A stretch of DNA of 38,557 nucleotides from a virus, in the IMG/VR virus record IMGVR_UViG_3300010160_000109, positions 1 through 38,557 of that record, one strand, 5' to 3'. Below are positions 25,806-32,568 of the stretch, piece after piece (the first letter of the stretch is position 1; every line of letters begins with the position of its first letter). The notes under the pieces are model-generated. The model had not been told where the DNA came from. It made no database searches and was given only the letters and a program-made list of their open reading frames with translations. The position numbers and the translations under genes are program-made.

Positions 25806-26224
25806 CACCGCATTTCACGCTTGCTGAGCTTACGCACACCGATCACCGCAGCTTAGACAACACGCCAAACGCTGGCGAACTGGCAAACCTCAAACGCTTG
25901 GCTGAGTTTCTTGAAGTGGTAAAAACCACGTTAGGCGGCAAGCCTGTAATGATCTCCAGTGCCTACCGTTCCAAGGCCGTAAATGACGCAGTGGGCAGCA
26001 AAGATACCTCAAGCCATAGGCTAGGGTTAGCTGCTGATTTCAAGGTGCCTGGGATGATTCCTGATGCCGTGGTGAGGGCGTTGCTCAAACTGCCGTTTGA
26101 TCAAATCATCAGAGAATTCTCAGACCCGGTGGCTGGTGGTGGCTGGACGCACATCAGCATTGCTGACAAGCCCCGGCGTCAGGCGCTCATCATCGACAAG
26201 GCTGGAACTCGGCTTTTTGTTTAG
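25802..26224 (+). CDS. endolysin, peptidase M15A family
   Basis: The 140-residue enzyme should cut peptidoglycan peptide cross-bridges. The zinc ligands of M15A peptidases are visible: His72 and Asp79 in SSHRLGLAADF and His117 in GGGWTHISI. The substrate-site stretch MISSAYRSKAVNDAVGS is also typical. No signal peptide is present, so release depends on the upstream holins. The start is GTG 25802, overlapping the holin stop. The gene's 3' end overlaps the convergent wHTH gene by 35 nt and no bidirectional terminator is visible there. Confidence 0.93.
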   Translation: MTPHFTLAELTHTDHRSLDNTPNAGELANLKRLAEFLEVVKTTLGGKPVMISSAYRSKAVNDAVGSKDTSSHRLGLAADFKVPGMIPDAVVRALLKLPFDQIIREFSDPVAGGGWTHISIADKPRRQALIIDKAGTRLFV

Positions 26225-26441
26225 TCGGATAAGGGCAATCGTCAGGCACATATGCCAAGCAATGCACGGCAGCATACTTAGTAGCGCCACTAACCCAGCG
26301 ATCAATATACACGTCAGGCATCAGCGCAAGGCTGCGACTTACTCCTGTTGGCGTTAACTTTAGTGCAAGTGCAAGTTCAAGAGCAGTCATGCCGTCTGGC
26401 GCCTGGGCCAAAGCGTCCCTAATCTTTTCTGAAATTACCAC
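26190..26441 (-). CDS. winged-helix DNA-binding-like small protein
   Basis: The 83-residue protein is read from GTG 26441 (GAGG 7 nt upstream). EKIRDALAQAPDGMTALELALALKLTPTGVSRSLALMP reads as a helix-turn-helix of the type seen in small wHTH regulators, followed by a wing-like VYIDRWVSGATKYAAVHCLA. It is the last gene of the leftward operon. A role in regulating phage or host transcription is inferred. Its end overlaps the endolysin gene on the other strand. Confidence 0.65.
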   Translation of the reverse strand: MVISEKIRDALAQAPDGMTALELALALKLTPTGVSRSLALMPDVYIDRWVSGATKYAAVHCLAYVPDDCPYPTKQKAEFQPCR

Positions 26442-26530
26442 GGTGCATCCTCATAATTTTCTGGGTTTATTGGAATTGGTTTGCTAGGCTTTGCTGGCGG
26501 CAATTGAGTAGGAAAAGGCCAGTTAGTCAT
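26435..26530 (-). CDS. tiny proline-rich protein
   Basis: A 31-residue protein (MTNWPFPTQLPPAKPSKPIP then INPENYEDAPW) with a good GGGAG 5 nt upstream of ATG 26530. The ATG overlaps the stop of the upstream gene and its TAA overlaps the GTG of the next. The proline-rich sequence suggests an extended peptide. A longer GTG-started version from 26617 is less likely because it would run over the neighbouring TM gene. Confidence 0.5.
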   Translation of the reverse strand: MTNWPFPTQLPPAKPSKPIPINPENYEDAPW

Positions 26531-26649
26531 AGCATCTCCCACAAGAATCCTGCCAGCCCTGCAATGCCAACCAGCGCCAGCAGTATCACAATTATGTGAG
26601 CAATCAAGTACGCCCACATCATAAGTTCATAATCGTCACCATCATCCAT
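26527..26649 (-). CDS. tiny single-TM membrane protein
   Basis: A 40-residue protein with an acidic N-terminus (MDDGDDYELMM) and one transmembrane helix (WAYLIAHIIVILLALVGIAG). GAGG stands 6 nt upstream of the ATG and the TGA overlaps the next ATG (ATGA). Unknown role; it could be an inhibitor or a superinfection-type membrane peptide, but sequence alone does not say. Confidence 0.55.
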   Translation of the reverse strand: MDDGDDYELMMWAYLIAHIIVILLALVGIAGLAGFLWEML

Positions 26650-26657
26650 GTTGCACC

Positions 26658-26894
26658 TCAAAATGATAAATCGTCTTCGTCTTTGGGCAAACCCTGATAT
26701 TCTTTTGGCTTGGGATCATTGATAAATGCCCAGCCATCCCAGCCGCCTTCTTTTAATGGAATAACGTCAATTTTTACCATATCGCCCCGCTGGGTTTGAA
26801 TGATGCTGCCAACCCTTTGATAACGATTTTTTTTCTCGCCTTTGGCATTTGTATATGTGCCAACGATTGTGCTGAGTTCTTTTACGATTGACAT
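26658..26894 (-). CDS. candidate single-strand DNA-binding-like protein
   Basis: A 78-residue beta-rich protein (MSIVKELSTIVGTYTNAKGE, then YQRVGSIIQTQRGDMVKIDV and GGWDGWAFIND) ending in the acidic tail DEDDLSF. That ending resembles the DDxxF-type acidic C-terminus of SSB proteins that recruits partners. It lies directly downstream of the exonuclease (start overlaps its stop) and the annealing protein. I do not recognise a named family, so the SSB-like role is inference from tail and context. Confidence 0.6.
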   Translation of the reverse strand: MSIVKELSTIVGTYTNAKGEKKNRYQRVGSIIQTQRGDMVKIDVIPLKEGGWDGWAFINDPKPKEYQGLPKDEDDLSF

Positions 26895-27505
26895 TATTTG
26901 CTTTCAATATAGTTAATTAAAAATTGATAACTGATTTCTACCTCTGCCAAAAACGCAATGATTTCTTTGTTCAAATCATCAATGTATTTTTGATCACGCT
27001 GCACTCGCTTAACAAACAACTGCGCTTTAACAGGCATCCGAGAATCAAACACGGCATAGTCGCACCAGGCCCGTCCTGTACAGGCCATCTGCATCTGCAT
27101 TTGAGTAACGTAATTGCTAGGCACCTTGCCTGTCAACAGCGTGTCAATCATGGTGGAAGTGTTGGGACACTTAATCTCAACCAGCCCATCATGCCCCACC
27201 AAGCCATCAGGACTAGCCCCAGCACGTTCAATCGTGGGATGCTGTACAAAGCCTACAGTGTCCACCCAAACGCCACTGCGAGCCTCATACGCTGCCCTGG
27301 CGAACGGCTCTTGATCTACGCCCCATTGCATTGCTGCGCTGCTAAACGACTCGCCCTTCGTGTTTGTCAGGCGCTCCAGCACTAACTGAGCAGACAGATT
27401 AGCCCTGGCTGCGCTGCCTTTTTTCGTCATCACATCTGCCGCCCTGCTTGCTGTCACTTTACCCAGCCTAGCAGCAAACCATTCTTCTGTGCCTTGTTCA
27501 TGCAT
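26894..27505 (-). CDS. YqaJ-like recombination exonuclease
   Basis: The 203-residue nuclease, read from ATG 27505 (AGGAA 7 nt upstream), should resect double-stranded ends to give 3' single strands for annealing. Lambda-exonuclease-like motifs are visible: TEEWFAARLGKVTASRA at the start, WGVDQEP (acidic residue about 66), ASPDGLVGHDGLVEIKCPN with Asp100, Glu110 and Lys112, and YVTQMQMQMACTGR. The frame extends 32 codons upstream to 27601, but those overlap the annealing gene and do not belong to the family. The 8-nt overlap with the annealing gene supports a two-component recombination system. Confidence 0.92.
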   Translation of the reverse strand: MHEQGTEEWFAARLGKVTASRAADVMTKKGSAARANLSAQLVLERLTNTKGESFSSAAMQWGVDQEPFARAAYEARSGVWVDTVGFVQHPTIERAGASPDGLVGHDGLVEIKCPNTSTMIDTLLTGKVPSNYVTQMQMQMACTGRAWCDYAVFDSRMPVKAQLFVKRVQRDQKYIDDLNKEIIAFLAEVEISYQFLINYIESK

Positions 27506-28061
27506 TTTTTTGTTCCTGTTTAGCTTTGTCGATTCTGGCTTTTTTAGCCGCAATAACTTTGGCTTGGAGCATCTGGTTTCCCTCACAAGCCGCCAGCGCA
27601 TCTTTGTACAAAATTGCTAATTGTTCGCTGCTGCCGCTACCTTCAATTGCCAACAAATGGTTAGTAATGTCTGGTGGATTGTCATTTTCTACCGCATCCA
27701 GATGCAAATCGCCCTTGTGCCACAACTCTAATGCAGCGCCAAATCGCATTGCTGCATTTCGCAGGGCATCACCAATGATTTCTTTAATAGCGTCACCGCC
27801 TTGCTTGTTGCCAGCGTGCCCGTATCCCAGCCTGGTTACACCGCACACTGTAAGCCGTATCCACATACCGCCAAGATCGTCCATCACAGGCAAGCCGTGC
27901 GGACTCATTGCCAGCGGCTCCCATGTCCAGCCAGGGTCAACGTCCAGCAGTCTGTCAGTAAGCGCAGCGTGGCCCACATATGCTAATTTTGTACCGCCTT
28001 TTGGCAAATAGCTAATTTGATGATCAGGAAACGGTTTTCTTAAATCTTGTAAATTGTTCAT
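27498..28061 (-). CDS. Rad52-like single-strand annealing protein
   Basis: The 187-residue protein pairs with the adjacent exonuclease. Visible motifs include YVGHAALTDRLLDVDPGWTWEP (about 28-49), WIRLTVCGVTRLGYGHAG and KQGGDAIKEIIGDALRNAAMRFGAALELW (about 86-114); the K-x-x-DA-K-E...DAL-R-AA-R-FG pattern is the Rad52/22-like signature. The C-terminal third is helical and Lys-rich. It would promote annealing of complementary single strands. It overlaps genes on both sides. Confidence 0.82.
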   Translation of the reverse strand: MNNLQDLRKPFPDHQISYLPKGGTKLAYVGHAALTDRLLDVDPGWTWEPLAMSPHGLPVMDDLGGMWIRLTVCGVTRLGYGHAGNKQGGDAIKEIIGDALRNAAMRFGAALELWHKGDLHLDAVENDNPPDITNHLLAIEGSGSSEQLAILYKDALAACEGNQMLQAKVIAAKKARIDKAKQEQKNA

Positions 28062-28240
28062 GTCAATTCCTTTATTTCCAACAATTCTTCGTTTTCAGCA
28101 AACAAAGTAATCTCTGTCCTATGACCGTCTATGTCAGTAACATATATTTTGCGTGTCCAAAACACTGCAACAGCGCCGTCTAAACTAGATGGCTCTTTTA
28201 TTATCAAAGTTTTAACCCTGTGAATCAATATGCTTGTCAT
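28058..28240 (-). CDS. small hypothetical protein
   Basis: A 60-residue protein (MTSILIHRVKTLIIKEPSSL, then YVTDIDGHRTEITLFAENEELLEI) of mixed beta pattern. AAGGA lies upstream and the ATG overlaps the previous stop (ATGA); the TGA overlaps the annealing gene start. No family recognised. It belongs to the leftward early operon. Confidence 0.6.
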   Translation of the reverse strand: MTSILIHRVKTLIIKEPSSLDGAVAVFWTRKIYVTDIDGHRTEITLFAENEELLEIKELT

Positions 28241-28434
28241 GTGTTGTCCTTATGCATTAATTCAATTTCCAACTGCTTGCAATGATCTTTAGCGTTATCC
28301 AGCAAGCAGGACATTTCCCGCAGCGCACTTATCAACATTCCATTCTCAAATGCCAGCCTGTCAGCAGGATTAGCCCCGGCATAGGCACGATTGGCAATCT
28401 TGTTAATTTCTTCAATGGTTGCGTCAATTTTCAT
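28237..28434 (-). CDS. small helical hypothetical protein
   Basis: A 65-residue helical protein from ATG 28434 (MKIDATIEEINKIANRAYAG, ending LEIELMHKDNT), with AAAGGTG 6 nt upstream. An upstream in-frame start at 28524 would lie within the previous gene and lacks a site. It overlaps neighbours at both ends. No family recognised. Confidence 0.6.
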   Translation of the reverse strand: MKIDATIEEINKIANRAYAGANPADRLAFENGMLISALREMSCLLDNAKDHCKQLEIELMHKDNT

Positions 28435-28640
28435 AATTGCACCTTTCTTGTCTTGAGTCCACGATGAGTAAAGCACTGGATGCTGCCATCGTCCAGCAAT
28501 TTCCAGGCTGCGTTTTCTCCACACATCCGCTGGATTTTTTCCTCTATCGTATCTACCCGTGCCTCATGCTCAGATGGGCCATCTAGCAAATAAGCCGCTG
28601 ACATTACCAGAGCCACTAACCCAGCCGCCAGCCAGTTCAT
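28431..28640 (-). CDS. small membrane-anchored protein
   Basis: A 69-residue protein with an N-terminal transmembrane segment (WLAAGLVALVMSAAYLL) and an acidic, soluble part with a Cys pair (RMCGENAAWKLLDDGSIQC). AGAGGTG is upstream. The hydrophobic start followed by a cleaved-like sequence could be a membrane anchor or signal. Function unknown. Confidence 0.6.
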   Translation of the reverse strand: MNWLAAGLVALVMSAAYLLDGPSEHEARVDTIEEKIQRMCGENAAWKLLDDGSIQCFTHRGLKTRKVQL

Positions 28641-28786
28641 GCTTCACCTCTGCCACGGCAGGTATAACAAACGGCACCGTCAAACTCGCCTTCGCCGCTG
28701 CCTTCACAAGCTGGGCAAATGTCAGTGTCGCAAGGCTCGCTGTCGTCAGCCATGTAAGCCGCTACGTCTTCGTCATAGTCAATCAT
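28637..28786 (-). CDS. small DnaJ-type zinc-ribbon protein
   Basis: A 49-residue acidic protein containing two CxxC pairs, CPACEGSG and CYTCRGRG, in the C-x-x-C-x-G-x-G style of the DnaJ zinc-finger region. AAGGA lies 4 nt upstream of ATG 28786 and the TGA overlaps the next gene. It probably binds zinc; the partner is unknown. Confidence 0.65.
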   Translation of the reverse strand: MIDYDEDVAAYMADDSEPCDTDICPACEGSGEGEFDGAVCYTCRGRGEA

Positions 28787-28798
28787 GGTGTCCTTTCA

Positions 28799-28812
28799 GG
28801 GGCCGTAGCCCC
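28799..28812 (-). other. GC-rich hairpin with UACG loop
   Basis: On the minus strand, GGGGC-TACG-GCCCC forms a 5-bp stem closed by a C(UACG)G tetraloop, a very stable class. It lies between the DUF932 gene and the zinc-ribbon gene with no T-run after it, so it is not a standard terminator. It may protect or process the mRNA; this is inference. Confidence 0.4.
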
Positions 28813-28819
28813 GTTTGGT

Positions 28820-29782
28820 TTAAGCAAGTAAAAGGGTTTCAGCTTCAGACTTCATGCGGTTGCCATTGCCAAACCACGCATTGTTCATGCGGGTATCAAC
28901 ATTGTGTCCACGCTCATGATCAATGTACTGTGTAACAGCATTGAGCAAGCCCCAGCGAGTGCCGTAGACGCCCTGCTCTGATGCGCCAAGGCCAGCACCA
29001 TCAAACAGTTGCAGAACCTGCTTGTAGCCCCGTGACTCTTTAAGCGTTTGTGTTTCAGAATCTAACATTGCTGGAAATAGTTGGTTGATAAAATTTTTAG
29101 CGTATTGGCTAGACACATCAGCCCTGGCAAAAGCCCGGTACTTGTCCATCATGCCGTCAAATCCGCCAACAATCAGCCCCAAGCGATCACGCATAATGGC
29201 GGCATCAAAGTCAGCGCCATGTGTCAACATTACCCGGCTTGGCGCAGTTTCTGTATCAGCCGCTGACAACGTGTTGTTACAGACAACCCTGATGCTAGTG
29301 AACTGCCCTACAGTTGCCGTAGTGCCATCGAATGATGTACTAAGCAGCAAGTAGCCTTTCACGGCATCGTCATGCAGTACGACTGACTCTTTATTGACGT
29401 TTGCCAGTGCCCATATGCGTTTGCCGCCTTTAATTGCGCCAGCTACTTCCAAGGTAAAACCAGCAGACTGCACTAACGTGTTAAAAAAGTCCAGCACATC
29501 ACTTGGTTGATGCACCTTGTAGCGGTGGGACACAATGCCCAAGGCCGTGCCGGTGTCATTGCGGTAGATGACGTGTTGGTTTTTAACCAGCTTAGTCTCG
29601 CCATTGTGCTGAAACAACACCGGGGAAGTTTGCGCTTCCCAATCCAGTCCAGCCTCTTTGCGCCATACTTCTATAGGTGCGTCAGCGGTAAGCTGCTGCC
29701 CCAGGCCGTGCCAAGGCTTTTGGTCAACATAGGCAATTTCTGCCTTGCCAGTGATTTCATTGTTTTCGATAAGATGTGCCAT
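28820..29782 (-). CDS. DUF932 family protein (TIGR03299-like)
   Basis: The 320-residue protein is read from ATG 29782 (AAGGA upstream). Hallmarks are KPWHGLGQQLTADAPIEVW near the start, SHRYKVHQPSDVLDFFNTLV in the middle, TSIRVVCNNTLSAAD, and the C-terminal GTRWGLLNAVTQYIDHERGH. DUF932 proteins are common in phages and plasmids but have no settled function. Its presence in an operon with recombination proteins suggests a DNA-related role. Ten extra upstream codons to 29812 look spurious. Confidence 0.88.
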   Translation of the reverse strand: MAHLIENNEITGKAEIAYVDQKPWHGLGQQLTADAPIEVWRKEAGLDWEAQTSPVLFQHNGETKLVKNQHVIYRNDTGTALGIVSHRYKVHQPSDVLDFFNTLVQSAGFTLEVAGAIKGGKRIWALANVNKESVVLHDDAVKGYLLLSTSFDGTTATVGQFTSIRVVCNNTLSAADTETAPSRVMLTHGADFDAAIMRDRLGLIVGGFDGMMDKYRAFARADVSSQYAKNFINQLFPAMLDSETQTLKESRGYKQVLQLFDGAGLGASEQGVYGTRWGLLNAVTQYIDHERGHNVDTRMNNAWFGNGNRMKSEAETLLLA

Positions 29783-29793
29783 GATGTTTTTCC

Positions 29794-30198
29794 TTAAGTT
29801 GTTGAAACACAATACTGACTGCTAAACTTTGCTTTTGCGAGCGCATCTTGCGCCTGGGTGAGAGTGATCCGGATTGCTCCTGCTTCTTTTCTGGCGTCAT
29901 CGCCGACTGCGCTTGTCAGCCACCACTCTTTGCTCTTGCGCTGGATGTAGACGCCAGTGACGCGCCTGGAATATTTGTAGGCGTTGGGCAGAGCAGATCC
30001 ACTGCGCCAGTACACTTTGGCACCGACAGCAAATTTTTTGCTGCCCACTAAGGCGACAACCTGTTCTTCGCCTTTTTTTGCCAGCCAAAAAATGTCGGTT
30101 GCATCCGCAATGTGCTGCGATGCTTTGCCGTTTGCCGCAGCTAGTGCAGCAATGAGAGCAGGGCGGTTTGCCAATGTGATTTTGATGGGTTTTATCAT
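29794..30198 (-). CDS. hypothetical protein, first gene of leftward operon
   Basis: A 134-residue basic protein (MIKPIKITLANRPALIAALA...KKGEEQVVALVGSKKFAVGA), with AGGAAAC upstream of ATG 30198. The N-terminal and middle parts alternate helix and strand, with a C-terminal helix (ITLTQAQDALAKAKFSS). I recognise no family. As the first gene after the divergent promoter it is expressed early from the leftward promoter. Confidence 0.7.
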   Translation of the reverse strand: MIKPIKITLANRPALIAALAAANGKASQHIADATDIFWLAKKGEEQVVALVGSKKFAVGAKVYWRSGSALPNAYKYSRRVTGVYIQRKSKEWWLTSAVGDDARKEAGAIRITLTQAQDALAKAKFSSQYCVSTT

Positions 30199-30245
30199 AA
30201 TGTTTCCTAAAAATACCCCTTACGATGCGTTGGGGATTGAGGCTA

Positions 30246-30272
30246 AGTATAAGCGTTTTCTTAACGTCACAA
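30246..30272 (-). promoter_or_regulatory. candidate leftward early promoter
   Basis: On the minus strand, TTGTGA (30267-30272) is followed, after 15 nt, by TATACT (30246-30251), a 5/6 match to the -10 consensus. The spacer holds the operator-like element GTTAAGAAAACGCT (30252-30265). It would drive the 29794-26190 leftward gene set. Confidence 0.5.
30252..30265 (-). promoter_or_regulatory. operator-like element, left copy
   Basis: On the minus strand this is GTTAAGAAAACGCT, directly abutting the -10 of the leftward promoter. It matches the right copy at 30347-30360 in 12 of 14 positions and in orientation relative to each promoter, as expected for a shared repressor site. The Cro-like protein at 30374 is the obvious candidate binder. 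Confidence 0.45.
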
Positions 30273-30346
30273 GCCTTTTTTTAACTTATTTTTATATAGA
30301 AATGTTATTTAGGAAGCAAAAAACCAAACTTTTCTATATTTAGAAT

Positions 30347-30360
30347 GTTAAGGAAATGCT
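30347..30360 (+). promoter_or_regulatory. operator-like element, right copy
   Basis: GTTAAGGAAATGCT on the plus strand, directly abutting the -10 of the rightward promoter; it is the partner of the element at 30252-30265. Two transitions separate the copies. Binding here would block RNA polymerase at the Cro promoter. Confidence 0.45.
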
Positions 30361-30365
30361 ATAAA
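30357..30365 (+). promoter_or_regulatory. candidate rightward early promoter (extended -10)
   Basis: TGC-TATAAA forms an extended -10 (TG at 30357-30358, TATAAA at 30360-30365). No good -35 lies upstream. The expected transcription start is at about 30372-30374, at the ATG of the Cro-like gene, so its mRNA may be leaderless. It would drive the whole rightward early operon. Confidence 0.45.
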
Positions 30366-30373
30366 ATGCGCGG

Positions 30374-30568
30374 ATGCAAACCCTTGAACAATTGAAAAAA
30401 GCGCACGATGCAACCCTAGCAACGGCTATCCAGAAAGCAGGCAGCAAGTCAGCCCTGGCCCGTCTGCTAGGCGTGACACCACCTGCTGTAGCGCAATGGC
30501 GCAAGATGCCAAACGCAAGGCTGGCGCAGCTACAGGCCAGCCGCCCCGAGTGGTTTGGTAAGTTATAA
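30374..30568 (+). CDS. Cro-like / YdaS-like helix-turn-helix regulator
   Basis: A 64-residue DNA-binding protein. KSALARLLGVTPPAVAQWRK (about 25-44) is a helix-turn-helix of the Cro/YdaS type, and the C-terminus (LAQLQASRPEWFGKL) fits small Cro-like proteins. It is the first gene of the rightward operon and probably represses one or both divergent promoters through the two operator-like elements. No ribosome binding site lies at normal distance, consistent with leaderless translation. No CI partner is found. Confidence 0.85.
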   Translation: MQTLEQLKKAHDATLATAIQKAGSKSALARLLGVTPPAVAQWRKMPNARLAQLQASRPEWFGKL

Positions 30569-30666
30569 TTATGGGCACGGCTACTCTTAGCGGAGGAAAA
30601 GGCGATTCGTTACCGCCCTGCCAGGCCCACCCAACAGTAACGCTTAACCTAGAACGTAAGGTTGCC

Positions 30667-31440
30667 ATGCATTATTTTAGTTTCCACATTGGGGACTACA
30701 AATCCCATACCCATCACTTGACGCTGATGGAAGACTTGGCTTTTCGCAGACTTTTAGATCATTACTACCTGCACGAACATCCCATTAAGCAGCGGGATAT
30801 AGCCCGGCAGATTGGGATGCGTGATCAAGAGCAGGACGTGCTAACGGTTCTCAATGAGTTTTTTGTCAGTACAGACACAGGCTTTATCAACCCACGAGCC
30901 GACAAGGAAATTGCTGCCTACCGCTTGATGGCAGAGGCTGGAAAACGAGGTGCTGATAAGCGGTGGGCAAAGCCAGGGGATAGTCCCCCTATAGCCACCC
31001 TATTGCCACCCTTAACACCCCCTAATAGCAACCATGAACCAGTAACCATAAACCATAAACCAATAGATACCAATATATGTCCACCTGCCGGTGGCCTTGA
31101 GGTAAAAATTCCAGATTGCAATCATCAGGGAGTCATTGATCTGTACCATCAGCAGCTACCAACTTTGCGAAGGGTTGAAGTTTGGAATGCTGCTAGACAA
31201 GGCTATTTGAGACAACGCTGGCGGGAAGTGGCAACAGAACTGGGCAAAGACAAGCCAGCAACCGTCAGCGCAGTGTTGGAATGGTTTGATGATTTTTTTG
31301 GGCACATTAACAAATCCAAGTTTTTGGTCGGCAAGGTAAACAACAAGGACGGGCGAGCGTTTACCGCCGATTTAGAGTGGATTCTCAAACCCAGCAACTT
31401 TGCAAAGATTGTGGAAGGAAAATATCATGGCACTCACTAA
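30667..31440 (+). CDS. YdaU-like replication protein (DUF1376)
   Basis: The 257-residue protein is read from ATG 30667 with AAGG 5 nt upstream. The N-terminal MHYFSFHIGDYKSHTHHLTLMEDLAFRRLLDHYYLHEHPI is the DUF1376/YdaU winged-helix domain seen in phage replication initiators. A proline/threonine-rich linker (residues about 110-150) is followed by a C-terminal part (RRVEVWNAARQGYLRQRWRE, WFDDFFGHINKSKFLVGKV) typical of the same replication proteins. It is the only recognisable replication gene. A longer frame beginning at 30571 adds 32 low-complexity residues and is not supported. Confidence 0.85.
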   Translation: MHYFSFHIGDYKSHTHHLTLMEDLAFRRLLDHYYLHEHPIKQRDIARQIGMRDQEQDVLTVLNEFFVSTDTGFINPRADKEIAAYRLMAEAGKRGADKRWAKPGDSPPIATLLPPLTPPNSNHEPVTINHKPIDTNICPPAGGLEVKIPDCNHQGVIDLYHQQLPTLRRVEVWNAARQGYLRQRWREVATELGKDKPATVSAVLEWFDDFFGHINKSKFLVGKVNNKDGRAFTADLEWILKPSNFAKIVEGKYHGTH

Positions 31441-31669
31441 CTTCAAAAAAGAGGAAATCCCTGAGGGCAAAAGTTATCTGCTGTGTAGCGTAGACGGTTG
31501 CAACAGCCGCTGGAGCGTTTGCATTGACGGGCAGCTACCGAAGTGCAGCCATCACCAGTGGCAACAGCCAAAGTACGGAAATACGAAAACGTATGGGCAA
31601 TATTTGGCAGACAAAGACAGCCCAGGCGTGCCGCCCGTAAGCACTTGGTACAACAAGGAGCCTTGGTGA
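31427..31669 (+). CDS. small Cys-rich hypothetical protein
   Basis: An 80-residue protein from ATG 31427 (AAGGA upstream), overlapping the end of the YdaU-like gene. The middle LLCSVDGCNSRWSVCIDGQLPKCSHHQW holds four Cys and two His and may bind zinc. Its TGA overlaps the GTG start of the methyltransferase. No family recognised. Confidence 0.65.
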   Translation: MALTNFKKEEIPEGKSYLLCSVDGCNSRWSVCIDGQLPKCSHHQWQQPKYGNTKTYGQYLADKDSPGVPPVSTWYNKEPW

Positions 31670-32568
31670 ATGAGTTGGCTCTTTTCGCAGGCGCTGGTGG
31701 AGGAATACTCGGTGGACACCTCCTCGGATGGCGAACAGTCTGTGCCGTTGAATGGGAACCTTACCCAGCAAGCGTACTGTGCGCTAGACAAAATGACGGC
31801 CTTCTCCCGCCTTTCCCGGTTTGGGATGACGTACAAACCTTTAGAGGAGAGCCGTGGCGAGGAATTGTTGACGTTGTATCGGGCGGGTTTCCCTGCCAAG
31901 ACATCTCATCCGCAGGAAAAGGAACAGGAATTGACGGAGAGCGCAGCGGAATGTGGCGAGAAATGGCACGCATCATTTGTGAAGTACAGCCCAGATTTGC
32001 GTTTGTGGAAAACTCACCAATGCTCACTTCTCGGGGACTTGGAACCGTTCTTGGAGACTTGGCCGCAATGGGGTTTGATGCGAAATGGGGAGTGCTGGGA
32101 GCAGCAGACATTGGCGCAAACCACCAGCGCAACCGCATCTGGATTGTGGGCAACGCCAGCAGCATCAGACGGTCAGCGGGGCGGGACGATCACGGACAAG
32201 ATGACGGGTCAAAGCCTGCCACAGATGGTCAACACGCCAGCCAAATGGCCTACGCCGCAAGCCTCAGACAACAGGCCCAGAGCGACATTTGCGAGTACTC
32301 AAAGAAGGATGGAAATGGGCAAGCAAATCAGTTTGGAAGCGAAGGTGAAATGGACAACACCGACAGCACATATGGCGAAAGAAACAAATGCGCCAAGCGA
32401 ATATTTAAGAAATACGCCAACATTAACAGCGCAAGCGGGTGGGCAACTGAACCCAACGTGGGTAGAGTGGCTAATGGGGTGGCCGCTAGGGTGGACAGAC
32501 TTAAAGCCATTGGCAACGGACAAGTTCCATTGTGTGCCGCAACAGCTTATCAGCTTCTCAGTAAATAA
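31666..32568 (+). CDS. DNA (cytosine-5) methyltransferase
   Basis: The 300-residue enzyme transfers a methyl group to C5 of cytosine. Motifs in order: I LALFAGAGGGILGG (residues 4-17), IV GGFPCQDIS with catalytic Cys77, VI ENSPM (115-119), VIII QRNRIWIVG (154-162) and IX/X with RLKAIGNGQVP (about 278-288). The region 165-265 is the target recognition part, low in hydrophobic residues. Start is GTG 31666, with GGAG 4-8 nt upstream, overlapping the previous stop. The whole gene is overprinted by another frame (31670-32581). It probably provides 5mC for the downstream TET-like enzyme. Confidence 0.93.
   Translation: MNELALFAGAGGGILGGHLLGWRTVCAVEWEPYPASVLCARQNDGLLPPFPVWDDVQTFRGEPWRGIVDVVSGGFPCQDISSAGKGTGIDGERSGMWREMARIICEVQPRFAFVENSPMLTSRGLGTVLGDLAAMGFDAKWGVLGAADIGANHQRNRIWIVGNASSIRRSAGRDDHGQDDGSKPATDGQHASQMAYAASLRQQAQSDICEYSKKDGNGQANQFGSEGEMDNTDSTYGERNKCAKRIFKKYANINSASGWATEPNVGRVANGVAARVDRLKAIGNGQVPLCAATAYQLLSK

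Noticed and set aside
26180-26240. Bidirectional terminator between the convergent endolysin and wHTH genes
   Set aside because: The GGCTGGAACTCGGCTTTTT stretch looked promising, but no stem longer than 3 bp forms, so none is called.
27526-28011. Forward frame of 161 codons over the annealing gene
   Set aside because: Antisense to a clearly coding gene, with no start signal and low-complexity Ser/Pro content.
29984-30343. Forward frame running into the divergent control region
   Set aside because: It crosses the leftward promoter and the opposite-strand gene, and it has no ribosome binding site or protein-like pattern.
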